In this document: positions 21,021 to 32,860 of the stretch, piece by piece
How positions within the stretch are numbered: the first letter of the stretch is position 1
Layout: each line of letters begins with the position of its first letter
Assembly (NCBI GenBank): GCA_003339415.1
Contig: PDHQ01000007.1
Location: 124,001 to 188,000 of the forward strand
DNA: 64,000 bases
Source of the DNA: Ophiocordyceps camponoti-saundersi (nom. inval.)
Lineage: Eukaryota > Ascomycota > Sordariomycetes > Hypocreales > Ophiocordycipitaceae
Reading direction: 5' to 3'
Notes under the pieces: model-generated
Databases searched by the model: none
What the model was told of the DNA's origin: nothing
What the model saw: only the letters and a program-made list of their open reading frames with translations
Program-made: the position numbers and the translations under genes

Positions 21021-24000
21021 ATGCAACAAGTGCCCACAGAGAGTTCACAACCGCATCATCATCCAATCAACGCCCTTGATCAACATTCAAACCGCCATCA
21101 TGGACCGTGTCTTTGTCCCCGTCTTTGCTCCGTGGGCCGTCTCCACGTCTCGTCGTGTCCTGGCTCCGTCAACTCCGTGGGCGGCCAACTCGGCGGCCTT
21201 CCGACGGACCTCGTCTGCGGAAATGCCCCGGCGCCCTCGAACGGTGTCGTGAGACGCGAGACGCTCGACGAACTTCCCAATGGTAAGCGCTCGCATGGTC
21301 ATCATCGTCATCCGCCTGCATTCTCCTGAAACCCCCCCTCCCCCCAGAAATTTTGACGCACATCTTGTCGCATTTGCCGCCCGATTCGCACGCCGCCGTT
21401 GCCCTCGTCTCTAAGCGGTTTTATTCGCTCGTCACCTCTCCGCATGCTTGGCGCATGGCCTTCTTGCGCTTTTATGCGGGACACACCCTCATCGACGCAG
21501 GCGCTGAAGAGCGCATCGGCTCTGCCTCAGACATTGTGCAGCCGAGCACGCGCTTTTTCAGCCGCCTCACTGCTCTGGCCGGATGGAGAAGCGAGTATCT
21601 TGTCAGGACGCGCCTCATCAGATGCCTTATGCGCGGCAAGCCGGCTTCCCGATCCGGTATCATTGGCTCCTCTGGCCGCGCCGCGGGCAAGAAGAGTGCC
21701 GTCTTGACGTACGATACGAAGCTGTACTGGCCCGTGACGAGCATCCATGCCATCCTTTCCAATGGCCAGAAGCCGCCCCGAGTCGTTCATGGAGCCGCCC
21801 ACGCTGGCGTTGCTAGCGTGAGCGACCCTACCACCGGCAAGGTGGAGAAATGGGGTCTCGAGGACACCTTTACTGCTGCCCAGCCTCACCCTACCGCCTT
21901 ACTGTACGGTCTGGGAGACGGTCCGGCTACCGTTCCAAACGTCATGGATGTGAGCCAGCCACATGGAACCCTTCTCGGTGAGGGCTTCCCGGGCGGCCGT
22001 GCTTATTTCCGAGGCGCCAGCGACATGAGTGGTCGTTATCTGGACGCAGGGATTCCCGACGTCACGCTTCCTGGCGTGCCCAGGATACCCCAAGCGTCAG
22101 AGGCCATCTGCAGTGTGTGGATCGCCAAGTCCTCGGCAACGCCGGCCATGACCCAGTCTCGGTGCGGCATGTTCACCGGCTCTACGCTGGGGATTGTCAC
22201 GGCCTACTCTCTCGGCTGGGATCCCGCGTGGTCGAGACGCTCTGATGGCCACATGACGGCCCGCTGGGCCGTCAGCCCTGGCGTCCCCATCATTGCTCTC
22301 AAGGTCGATGACGACTACAGCCTGGGGCGCAAGTCGGCATCGAGGATGTGGGCTGTTGCCTTGAATGCTCTTGGAGAGGTTTATTACCTGACGGAAACGC
22401 CAGTCTTTACTGCGAATCCCTCCATCGCCGAGGACGCCCCTGGGGGACCATGGCTTGCCGGTCGGTCGGTCCAGTGGCACCTGATTCAGGCCACCCAGCG
22501 GGTTCAACGCCCGGACGAGTCGGTCTGCGTCGTGGCATCTCAGACATCCGGCATCACGACACTCGGCGAGGAGCAGCGATTCGTCGCCGCGGCCAATGAG
22601 ATGGGCAGGCTCATGCGCTACGGGCCGGCGCATTTCCGTCGACTATACGAGGGATGGGACATGCAGCGCCGACTCGAGGTAGACTTCGCAGCCGACGATG
22701 GAAATGGCGCTGGCGAGGGCGTCTTTGTCCTGGACTGCGGACTGGCAGTGGATCGACCGACCCGCGTGGCACGATGGTCTCGTTCAATGATCATCTGCGA
22801 TGCCGGACTCGGGCCGGAGTCGAATACGCGGCGCGCATTCTCCGAGGCGGCCTTGGACATCAACCAGTCTGCGCGTGTTCATGAATGGCGCTGCTCCTTG
22901 ATGGAATCCGGAGGCCATGAGCGGGCAGTCATTTCTGCCAGTAGCATTGACTGCTCTACGTATTCTCTGCTCACGCTGGCCGAGGATCCGCTTCATGTTC
23001 CGGCAGAGACGATCACAAAAGACGCCTCGGCCGCGGGTGAGATTCCCGGCCGCAGAGCGCGCTTTCTTGCAGTCGGCACCGGAAGCGGAGCGATCATAGT
23101 ATGGAACGCCCGTCAGAGTCACGGAGACTGCATCCAGCCGGTCCGTATCATCCAGACGGAATCTCCCGAGATCAGGAGTCTTGCCGTTTCGGCTCTTTAT
23201 CTCGTCCACGGGGGCAGCGACGGGCTGGTCCAGGCATGGGATCACCTGGCTTCGACGACGGATGCTATCAGAACCATACATGGTCGGTCAAGCGGCCGTA
23301 CGCACCGGCAGGCCACGGGCTCGAACCCAACATCGTCCGAGAGCAATCACGCGGCCGCTGGTGCCGTGTATCTCGATCCCGACCCTACGGTGTTGCGAGG
23401 CGTCGTTTCCCTAGGTGCACTGATGCGGTTTTGGTCCTACAGCGCGTCGGGCCAGCCGGCGAGCCGCAAGTTCCGTCATCGACAGTCGGACATGCACGGT
23501 CGGCTTGCCAGCCGTCGCCTTGGAGGAGACGTCTCGGTCTACATCGCGACCGAAGAGGCCGAGGTTCGAAGAGAGAGGGAGCAGCGTGCCCGTGAGCAGG
23601 CTCGGCTTCGCAGGCGTTTTGGGGCTCTTGGCGACTTGACGGAGGAGGAAGCACTGCGTTATGCGCAGATGGTCTCGCAGGAAGCCTTCCTGGAAGACGA
23701 GCGGCGGCGGGCCAGCGATTCGGCAGCGGATGCGAGCCTCGACACGGCGTCGTCCCTCGGCGAGACGACGGTCGACACGGTGACGCCTCCGCCGAGCGTG
23801 GCCGACGCGACGCCGGCTCCGCCGCCTCGGGCCACGGCGGAGAGTCAGTTAGAACAGCAGATGCAGCAAGCGATTCGGCTGTCGCTCCTCGAGGCCGGAG
23901 CTGACTCGCCCGTTGGGTTAGAGTATTCTATCAGATACAAGGCCAAGGGCATCGGGAAGGGCAAGCGCCGCACTTCAGCATCACCAACGGCCCGTGGCGG

Positions 24001-24130
24001 ACCTGCTCGGGCAGCGTCGTCACGGGACTACGATGCAATGGACGAGGATGAGGCTTTAGCCAGGGCGCTGAGCCTTAGCTTGCAGGATCAGACGGCGTCG
24101 TCTTCTCCGTCGCCATCGAGCACCCCTTGA
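21021..24130 (+). CDS. F-box/WD40 protein with C-terminal ubiquitin-interacting motifs (Ufo1-like)
   Basis: Probable substrate adaptor of an SCF ubiquitin ligase. Exons 21021-21282 and 21348-24130 (65-nt intron) give 1014 residues. The intron falls in the F-box: LDELPN joins EILTHILSHLPP, then ALVSKRFYSLVTSPHAW (about 82-125). The middle has WD-like blades, e.g. FLAVGTGSGAIIVWNARQ and YLVHGGSDGLVQAWDHL. Near the C-terminus EQQMQQAIRLSLLEAG (about 921) and DEDEALARALSLSLQDQ (about 986) fit UIMs, preceded by a charged helix (EEAEVRREREQRARE). F-box plus WD40 plus UIM is the architecture of yeast Ufo1, which turns over HO endonuclease. The start is uncertain: ATG 21021 is the only upstream one in frame; ATG 21100 has a better context but is out of frame. 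Confidence 0.85.
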
Positions 24131-24650
24131 TTGGCAAGGGTTTTCGTCTCCTGGATAGGAATGGTGAAGAGGTACATGGGCAATATTCGTGGCGCTGAAA
24201 GGAGAGAAGAGGTGATGGGATATCTCGGCGGCAGACAGCTTTCAACAAGCCAATTTACAGAAGGGAGGCAACGGATCGTTCAACACAGCAGCCTCGTATG
24301 TGTGTTATTCTTTTTTATTTGACTTCGTTTTGCATTAGACAGAAGATAGATAATTGAGTAGTTTGAGCCCTTCTTTTTCACCCGGTTTGTTCCTGTTGAT
24401 CCGATAAGATGCAAGAAATCTCAGGGGTTATATGGAAAGAGAAGATGAAGGGGGTAATATACAGAAAAGGTAGATGACTGGCCAAGTTATACAATGAGAC
24501 GTGCCTTTTTTGTGGCTGTTAAAGGAGTGTTTGGTGGACAGGGAGAAGGGGAAAACCATGTGAGGAAGAAGGGGAGGGTGGCGATGGTCGAGGAAGAAGG
24601 AAAGATGATGTACATGTTCGTGCATAGAAACGGGGTCGAGGATGTGATTT
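24131..24650. other. Short intergenic between convergent genes
   Basis: 520 bp, shared 3' regions of the F-box gene and the minus-strand secreted-protein gene. No structure of note. Confidence 0.5.
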
Positions 24651-26606
24651 TCATACACGGACAGCCGGGAAGCAAAGGCCGACGAAGAAGACGACGACGA
24701 AGGAGAAGCAGACGACGGTGCGTAGGTCAGCGGCACGAGCGACGTTTTCCTCGTCCGTAGACGGGGTCTTGTCCACGGCGGCTGGGTTGGTAGCTGAAGA
24801 AGAAGATGATGAAGTAGAAGACGAAGAAGAAGCGGGAGAAGTGGACGTGACGGTGAGGGTGGCGGTGACGACGCGATCGAAGGGGTACGTCAGCGTCAGG
24901 GAATCGACGACGAGACCTTGTGGGCCGAGGGTGAAGACGGAGCCGGCGATGGAGGTGGTGGTCGGGTGAGAGTCTGGACCGACCTTTAGGGTCGCGCCGT
25001 TGACGACGGCTAGGGAGGGGCCTATGCGGGTGATGGAGGCGCCGCCGACGACTTCGTATGTTACGCTGTCGGTCACGATTGGGGGGGCGGGAGTGTTGTT
25101 GTTGTGGTCGTCGTTGAGAGAGGTGGGAGCGGAAGAGGGCGGAGAAGGAGGAGGAGCGCCTAGGTGTAGACCGTGGACGGAGACGCCTTCGGGACCGAGG
25201 AGGATGACGTCTCCGTCGACGACGCGCGAGGTGGGCGCTATGCCGGGCCCGTAGGAAAAGGTGGTATCGGCGATGATGGCGCGGCCGGGGTGGCCCTCGA
25301 CGGTGAGGAGATGACCTCCATGGACGAGCACGTCCGACTCTTTTCTCGCTGTTGGCGGCGGCGACGGCGGCGGAAGCAAGGGACCGAGGGAAAGGGTATG
25401 ACGGCCGTCGACGACGAGGACGGCGCCGCTGCTCAAGACGGCGACGGGGGGTCGTCCGGGAGCGGCGGGGGCCGAGGTCGGGGTGGGGGCGAGGGTTAGC
25501 GTAGCGTCTCCGACGACGGCCTCGGAGCCGGATACGGTGACGGGCAGACCGGCGACGACGGTGGTTTGCGGAGTGGCGACGGATAACACGGCGGCGGCGG
25601 TAGATGGTGGTGATTTCATGGACGGAGAAGGAGGGGGGGAGGGAGGAGGAGCCGGCTTGTTCATGCTGGCTCCGGGGCCGATGATGGCGGTTGGTAGGAT
25701 GGTGAAGACGAGGCCGTCTCGGACGGTGACGACGGATGTGGCTGTCGGGCCGAGGCCGACGAAGGATTGGTCTTCGATGGTGACTTGATCGGCACGGGCC
25801 GTGACGGGAACCGGTCTCTTGCTCACAGCCTCTTGGAGTCTAGCCCGGTGATGATCGACTGGGCCTCCGCCTCCGCCGCCACCAGCGGCACCAACAGCAG
25901 CAACACCACCACCATCATCCTTTCCAGGCGATTCTCTCCCCGTACGAGGACGGCCGGGATCGGCGGTTACATGATTTCCATCGGCGGCATGACCGACTCC
26001 GTTAACGATCCAGGTCGGACTGTACCTAGGCGGCGGATCAGACGGGAAGGCAACGGAGGGATTCTTATCCGTCGTGATGAAAGTGAGGGGGATACGAAAG
26101 ATCTTCTTGCGCGGGTCGGAACCAAAGGGCGAGGTGGCATCGGCCGGGGGCAAAGGCTCATCCGGGGAAAGGCCAGAGGTGACGACTGCGAAGGGAGGAC
26201 AAAAGGTCGGCGTCGTCAGCGGTTCGAAGGGAGGGACGTAGTCGCTTCTATTGCCCAGGAAGGTCACCGTCGACGTGTAGACGACGGAGACGCTGATGTC
26301 GGGTTGGCCGTGGGCCAGGCTGATGCAACCTGTCGTATCATCGCTGCTTCTATCCGTCGGGCGGGAAGGGAAGACTGTGATTGTCGATTGGTTTCGAGAG
26401 GTTGATGACGATGATGATGATGATAGTAGTGGTGTGTCGAGGATGGGAGAGGTTGAGTCGTTGCGGAACGAGTGGGGAAGGCCAGCTCCGGCACCAGCAC
26501 CGGGAACGGCCCGTCTCATGTGGAGGATGGTCGGTGGTGCTAAGACGGCTAGTGTCAGGGGGGCGCAGATCAGCGCGAAGGCGGCGTGAAGCCTCATGAT
26601 GATCAT
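24651..26606 (-). CDS. Large secreted or cell-surface Ser/Pro/Thr-rich protein with repeated beta-type modules
   Basis: Single exon, 651 residues. The N-terminus (MRLHAAFALICAPLTLAVLA after M4) is a signal peptide; the C-terminus ends in a hydrophobic stretch (TVVCFSFVVVFFVGLC) after a Ser-rich spacer, fitting a GPI signal or membrane anchor. The middle repeats a loose module of about 30-60 residues, roughly V-x-G-x-x-[VT]-[TL]-[LIV]-x-P, e.g. EAVVGDATLTLAP, GAVLVVDGRHTLSLGP, NGATLKVGP and IAGSVFTLGPQG. Similar modular wall proteins occur in Sordariomycetes; the function is unknown. Two in-frame ATGs (26606 and 26597) could start it. Gly/Pro-rich inserts reflect GC-rich DNA. Alternative: part of the 220-270 region could be a misread intron. 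Confidence 0.7.
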   Translation of the reverse strand: MIIMRLHAAFALICAPLTLAVLAPPTILHMRRAVPGAGAGAGLPHSFRNDSTSPILDTPLLSSSSSSSTSRNQSTITVFPSRPTDRSSDDTTGCISLAHGQPDISVSVVYTSTVTFLGNRSDYVPPFEPLTTPTFCPPFAVVTSGLSPDEPLPPADATSPFGSDPRKKIFRIPLTFITTDKNPSVAFPSDPPPRYSPTWIVNGVGHAADGNHVTADPGRPRTGRESPGKDDGGGVAAVGAAGGGGGGGPVDHHRARLQEAVSKRPVPVTARADQVTIEDQSFVGLGPTATSVVTVRDGLVFTILPTAIIGPGASMNKPAPPPSPPPSPSMKSPPSTAAAVLSVATPQTTVVAGLPVTVSGSEAVVGDATLTLAPTPTSAPAAPGRPPVAVLSSGAVLVVDGRHTLSLGPLLPPPSPPPTARKESDVLVHGGHLLTVEGHPGRAIIADTTFSYGPGIAPTSRVVDGDVILLGPEGVSVHGLHLGAPPPSPPSSAPTSLNDDHNNNTPAPPIVTDSVTYEVVGGASITRIGPSLAVVNGATLKVGPDSHPTTTSIAGSVFTLGPQGLVVDSLTLTYPFDRVVTATLTVTSTSPASSSSSTSSSSSSATNPAAVDKTPSTDEENVARAADLRTVVCFSFVVVFFVGLCFPAVRV

Positions 26607-27136
26607 GATGGACGGTGGGTCAGTACAGAAGGCGTAGTGAGGCCGGACAATGGCAGCATGGCTGAGAGTCTTGGGTCGATGGGAAAGAGGATTTGTCTGG
26701 GATTTTTTTTTTCTTCAAGCCATTATTCGAGGTGAGGTTTTTTATAAAAAGAGAGTGACGATGATGATGTTGATTCCAAAGGAGAGGACGGTTAAAGGAG
26801 AAGAAGAGGATGGGATCGTATGTATCTTCTATTTTCTCATCACCTCCTCCTCCCCCTCCTCCACCTCATCTCCTAAGCCACGGCCAAGAAGAGCTTTGTC
26901 CTACCCTGTAGACTGCATGTACCCATACGGCGAGGCCGAAGACGCTTCTCTACCACCTGGTAGAATACATACGAGGCGGGAACTGGATAGAGACGGGCTG
27001 ATTACGTAGAGAAATGTATAAAGATGACGGGTATTAACGAGGTACATACTTACTCTCGTCGTCTCCTTTTTCTTCCCCCCCTTTCAAGCCTGTTCTGACG
27101 CGGATTTTTACTTGGTTGGATAGGATCATAGGATAG

Positions 27137-27160
27137 TAGGTAGGTAGGTAGGTAGGTAGG
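27137..27160. repeat. (TAGG)6 microsatellite
   Basis: Six perfect TAGG units. Confidence 0.9.
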
Positions 27161-27732
27161 TACTAGGATAGGGAGAGTACATGTACGGGATAGGTGGTGG
27201 TACAGACTTTGGGGTGGGAGGTGCCCGCCAACGGTCAGCTGAGGCTCCTGTTCGGGGACCTGAGAGACGAGGAATACAGACTGTGGCTGAGGAGAGGAAA
27301 ATTGATAGGTGCGCATAACGGAGAGAGAGAGAGGGGTCATCATCGTTATTCATTATACGGACGTACATATGTATGTATGTATGTATGTACGGATTATCCG
27401 TACATACACGTCATTCGAAAGAGCACACGGTGTTGCACGAAACAGAACAGAAAGGCCCGGATACGCGGCGCACACGACGGGCCGTCGCGAGCGGGAGAGC
27501 AGCGGAGGGTGATGAGGGGGGAAAGAGAGGGATACGGAGAGAGAGAGAGAGAGAGAGAGAGCCTTGTTTTTTTTTCCTTTGCCTCCTCCCCGCCAAGCCC
27601 CCGTATTCCTCGCTACTGGGTAATTCCTTGCTAAGACCCTGCTTGGAGGAGGGAGATTTTTTTTCCCCCATCATGTTTTATTGATGCACGACGAGATGGA
27701 CTAGTGAGATGGGGATGGAGGGATGGAAGGGA

Positions 27733-27751
27733 GGGGGGGGGGGGGGGGGGG
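27733..27751. repeat. 19-nt poly-G
   Basis: Uninterrupted G run in the gene-free block. Confidence 0.9.
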
Positions 27752-28168
27752 AAGACGGTGATGCTCATCTTATAGTCGTACATCCATCCATACACGCACT
27801 TGTGTGCAGTATGTATGTTTTGTTCATAAGACGGTCGTCGACACGTGTCCCCTTTGACTGACCAGGCATCATCATTATCATTACATTAAGACTGGAAGAA
27901 GGGCAAACAAAGGGTAGTTAGTCGAACTTGTCTGTTAGAGTTACGATTAGGTTTTTATGTAAAAGTGTCATAGGGTTAAACTATGAGAACTTCCCTTGAA
28001 GGAAGGGTCCTTGGGATTTTACTTGGATTGTTGGTTTCTTGATTGGAGTGGCTGTAATGGGAGGGAAGCTGACGGGCTGGTTCGAGAAGGGAATGGATGG
28101 TTGAGGCGAGCGGGACACTGACAGACAGACGTAGGGACAGTGGCGCGAAGGAAACGCATGCATATGCT

Positions 28169-28215
28169 TATGTATGTATGTATGTACATACATACATACA
28201 TACATACATACATAC
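28169..28215. repeat. (TATG)n/(CATA)n palindromic microsatellite
   Basis: Four TATG units run into CATA units around a central GTAC, so the two halves are complementary (about 17-bp arms) and could form a hairpin. Confidence 0.85.
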
Positions 28216-28772
28216 GTTGGGCGCGTTTTCTGCGTCAAGTTGTCAGGTGTTGAATCATGTTGTGTGTGAGTGAGAGAGAGAGTGCGTGTGTATGTATGTG
28301 CACTTGAATCCGTACATACTAAGTACAAAGTTTGGCTGGTACGGATACCGAGTGAGACATCACGAGAGAGAGGCGAGAAAGAGAAAAGAGGCTTCATTCC
28401 AGCGAGTGGGGACGGAAAAAAGAGAGACAAAGGATGAAGATGTGAGCTGGGCATGTGTGTGTGTGTGAGTGAGAGTGAGAGTGAGTGTGTGAGTGTGTGT
28501 GTAACGAGTTTATTTCAGTGTGGGGGGGGGGGGGGGAGGCTGCTTTGCTGGAGAACACTACGGATACCAACGTCAGAGGCACACACATGCATACAAACAA
28601 GGGATATGACACGTGAGAGGAGTTAAAAGAAGGGGGGGGTGATGGGAGCTTGGAGAGAGAGAGGGAGAGACATGAAGGGATTGAAAGGGAAGAAGATGAT
28701 GATGTTGATGTTGATGATGATGACAAAGGAAGAAGTAAAAAGAAGAAGAAGAAGAAGTAGGAAAGGGATAGA

Positions 28773-28810
<38 letters not shown>

Positions 28811-29014
28811 AGAGAAACAAGGCATGTGACTCGCAGCCAATGTTCCCGACCATGTCTCGCTCCAAGAGAAGTGAGTGTGTTAGTGTTACTGAGGTATGTA
28901 CGGAGTACATATGTACATATGTGTGTGTGCGGTGCAGTGCAGGGTGAGATGCGACGGCTGTGCTCAGTTGGGGTGTGAGCAGGGAGAAAAGGGGGAGGGA
29001 GGGGGAGTATGTAT

Positions 29015-29042
29015 ATCCATCCATCCATCCATCCATCCATCC
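29015..29042. repeat. (ATCC)7 microsatellite
   Basis: Seven perfect ATCC units. Confidence 0.9.
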
Positions 29043-30438
29043 GGTATCTCATGGTTCTGGCTGCGGCTGACGAGATTAATTACTTTATATTCCTCTTACA
29101 TATCCCTTCCATATGCACTCTCTCGCCTACCGCACTCTCCAGGCTATCGGAGCCAAAAAAACAATAGTATAAGTGTAACGGGAGAAGATGGTTGCACGTA
29201 CGGATACAACGTGATGATATACGTCCGTATATACATACAGCATATGTACATACATATGATGGGAGTATCCGTACGGTAGCAGTGTGATATTGAGAGAGGG
29301 GGAAAGGCAATTATTCGTTCCCAACCACTCGGACAAATTAAGAGACTTACATACATAGATTTATCCTCTCCGGCTTGGCTTTTTCATGTGCTTTAATTCT
29401 CCTTTGCCTTCCCGTCTTTTTACCCCGTAGCCTAGAAAGTATCTTAGCATATGTACTTTCTATGTATTAAGGAAGAGAAAAGGGGAGATTCTCGAACTCC
29501 GCATAGGAGAGTTTCTATTCATGATGTACAGACAGTTTGTACATATGTATCTACTTCAGAGGGGAGGGGGAGAGAGAGGGAGTCATTGTTAGATGGACGC
29601 GTTGATGATGCCGTAGAGGCAGAGGCAGAGGTAGAGATATCCAAGTATGAGCAGTGGGCCGAGAGAGCACTTTTATTCCTTGCACATACGATGTGCATAT
29701 TACACATGTAGACACTTGCCTCGGCACCATGTACCTATAAAGACACTCCCCTCTTAGCCCCGGAGTCCGAGACATACGGGAGGAGAGACGACGGCATTTG
29801 CATTCCATTATACCGTGTGAGTTCTCATTTGTAAACTGTTGTGCACATACTGTACAGGCATACTCGTGCAAAGAGAGAAGAGAAAGAGAAAGAGAGGAAA
29901 GAAGGCAAAGGAAAAAAAAACAATCATTGGGCTCTGGCTAGCTTACCTACCCTGCCCTACCCTACTGCATACTGTATCTAGCAATTCACTAGCTGCCAGG
30001 TTGGTTGGTTGGTAAAATCTCACGTCCCTACCGGAGCCGAAAGACGATGACGATGATGAGGGCTAGGTGGGTACCTACACTGAGGCTACACCTAGGTGGG
30101 TAGGTACTACTTACTAGGCACTCGAACGCTTGCCAGGATAAGAGAGACAAGCCGAAACAACAATTCACCCCGGAGAGATGAACGGATGATGGATGATGAT
30201 GATGATGATGGGATGGGATGGGATGATTTGAGAATATCAGAATCAACAAACATTCCTCGGCCGGGCTGCTCTCTGCTGTGTTTATGCTCAGTTCCTTTTT
30301 ATAGTAGGTACAGGATACCTTGTCTTGTCTGGCTTAAAGCTCCCTCCACCCCCCCTTTTTTTCCCACGAGTCGGGTTATGTATCTGCTAACGGGAGTAAA
30401 GAAACGCACAAGCACACGCGGGGTAAGAAGGGTAAGAA

Positions 30439-30473
30439 GGGTAGGGTAGGGTAGGGTAGGGTAGGGTAGGGTA
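30439..30473. repeat. (GGGTA)7 pentanucleotide repeat
   Basis: Seven perfect GGGTA units preceded by two GGGTAAGAA units. It resembles but is not the TTAGGG telomere unit. Confidence 0.9.
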
Positions 30474-32616
30474 GGTAGCCTCTTTAAAGGGAGAAAGAAT
30501 TCACACAATACGTCCGTAGTTGCTCTCTCTCTTGTCTCCCTCCCTAGTATGTAGAGACTAGCATCCCTTACCCCGGTCAAGATGAAATGATCACCACATG
30601 GTAGATGGAGTAGGTACTCCGTATGGACAGAGGCAGATGAACAACGGGATGAACGGGATGAACGGGATGGATGGATGGATGGATGGATAGACGGATGGTG
30701 GGTAGGTAGATACCGCCCCCCTTCTTGAAGAAGTTTTGGGACCCTCCGGATAACTGCCGCGCCTCTCTCTACCTATGTATGTACATATCTCTCTCTCTTC
30801 TCTGCTCTTCTCTTCAAGGTTGGCCGACCGACTGTCTCCATTGTGGCTTTATTTTTGTTTCTCTCATCCCATCACACGCCCCTTCTTCACTCCACGCCCC
30901 CCCTCCACCCACTCCCTTCTACGGATACTCACCATCTACCTTCACTCACTCCCTTTTTCATCATCACGCGCAAAGGACTTGAAACGAGGAGAATATGATA
31001 TGATGATCATGTTGATGATGAATCTTCAGTTACCCAATGCATACATACATATGTATAGGCACGCGCGCATGTATCTATGCACAAACATAGTATGTAGGCA
31101 TGTACGGAGCCGTATCTGTGTTGCTCAGCCCGTCTCCCCTCCGCACCAACCGGCCCGTCTCTTCTGTCCATCTCTTCCACCGCGACCTACCTCAAGCTGA
31201 TAAACGACTCACGGCCAGCAGTCCAACATCGCGCGCTGCATTCTTCGGCTCCGGCCGGTCTTTTCAACCCGAGCTGAGCCTCTTCCCCTTTACGTTTCTA
31301 GGTTTCGGACACATGACGTTTTGTGGCTGGCCCGTTGCATACCTCTGCCTCGACACCTACTTACCTACCTACCTCCAGCGGTAGTATGTTGGATGAAGGT
31401 GTGTAGCCTCCATGTAAGGTAATCCCTTTTTGGCACCTGCATCGACGCCCGCTCTCAACGTTCGGTTCCCTGAAGAAGGGCTGAAACAGTGGAAATTGCC
31501 GGAATTTCTCTCTCTCACCCCCCCCCCCCCCCCTTTTCTTCTTCTCTCTCTCTATCCTACCCGCCCCCCCCTTTCTCTTTTTCTTTCCCTTTCTGGGCTC
31601 TCTCTCCTTCAGATGATGAGCAATCGACGGATCAGGATGGTGTATGAGTAAAATTGTAAAGAACGATTCCAACAAGATTTTCCAAAATTAAAAAAAAAAT
31701 AGAAGGATAAACCCCTTCCCTTGAGGTTTGGAGGGCAGTGTCGATGCTGTTGCTGCTGCTATTGCTGCTGCTGATGCTTTCGTTGCTCATCTCGATGCTG
31801 TTTCGCTTCCAAAGGGTCAACCGTCATTGATCATATTTTCCATCGTCAACAGAGAAGAAAGCAGCCGGCAACGGCAACGGCGAAACGCGTCTGGCTGCCG
31901 TCAATACAATCTTGATGGGCGTGCTTTGGTCGGCATACCTACCACCTAGGCATATATTATAAATCCTTGTAAGTCCGTTGGCAACTTACATAGCTTTGCT
32001 TGCCACTTTTCAAACCCACCCCTATTCTAGCCCCTTCCCTTTCCCCCCCTTTCACCACAAGAGAGAGAGAGAGAGAGAGAGAAAATGAAATAGACGACGA
32101 ACTTTGTCTTGTTCGCTCATCTGAACTGACCGGAAGCTGCACAAGGATTACGCCCCCTACCCCCCCCCTTCTCTCTAGCGGTACCTACTAAGGTACTCGC
32201 TCTTAACGTGCGGTCTAGACCTGGGGGGAACCTGGCTCGATACTCGCTTTTCCCCGCGTGCACGGCTGCGCCTACCAGGTACCCACCTCGTACCTGGGCG
32301 TGTTTTAGCGTCGGGAGTGTGTCTGCTGTCACCCCTCGTCCCGCCTGAGCGATCCACTGAACGGCGTTCCGGACGGGGCCTCCATCTGGTACCTAGACAC
32401 CTGGCCATCACTGCCCTAGCCAGGAGGTACCTCACCGGTCCCCCCCCCCAAGTCTTCTCTCAACCACTCCATCCTCTCTTCTCTACCCCCCCCCTTCTCC
32501 CCTCTCAGCTTACTCTCTTTCGGCATCCGGCTGTCGTTCCTCTCTTCCTCTCTCTACCCTCGCGAAGAATTCCTTCCCATACTCCTCCTCCTCTTCCTCC
32601 TCCTACTCCTCCTAAT

Positions 32617-32638
32617 CCCCCCCCCCCCCCCCCCCCCC
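32617..32638. repeat. 22-nt poly-C upstream of the protease-like gene
   Basis: Uninterrupted C run about 220 bp before the start codon at 32861, probably in promoter or leader. Confidence 0.9.
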
Positions 32639-32860
32639 TTCCCCCCCCGTCCCCTCCACCCTTCTCGAGTCCTGCTGCTCGACTTGCTCTCACGAATCTT
32701 CACGGGTCATGAGCTGCGAGCCGCAGCCGTCAGCAGCAGCGTCCTTTTCTCTCGCCATCTCTCCATCACGCCTCTCTTCTGTCTACATGGACATCGGTCA
32801 TCGATGAGCCTGCGACCTTCGTCCGGCTGAATCTGCGCTTCTACGACCGCGAGCGTTACC

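Larger units (their letters stand above)
26607..32860. other. 6.3-kb gene-free block of microsatellites and low-complexity DNA
   Basis: No convincing gene, tRNA or transposon coding sequence. It is dense in TAGG, TATG/CATA, GA, ATCC, GGAT, GGGTA and CTC-type repeats, several homopolymers, and six TACGGATA 8-mers. Short open frames read repeats only. The right end (about 32400-32860) should include the promoter and leader of the protease-like gene. Confidence 0.6.

Noticed and set aside
28169..29042. CRISPR-like array
   Set aside because: Direct microsatellites without unique spacers, in a eukaryotic genome.
28394..29052. Overlapping Ser/Leu-rich minus-strand frames
   Set aside because: Translations of GA/CT repeats.
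30439..30473. Interstitial telomere
   Set aside because: Unit is GGGTA, not TTAGGG, and surrounding DNA is ordinary microsatellite sequence.
32317..32712. 131-codon Pro-rich open frame
   Set aside because: Produced by the 22-nt C run and CTC repeats in a promoter or leader region.
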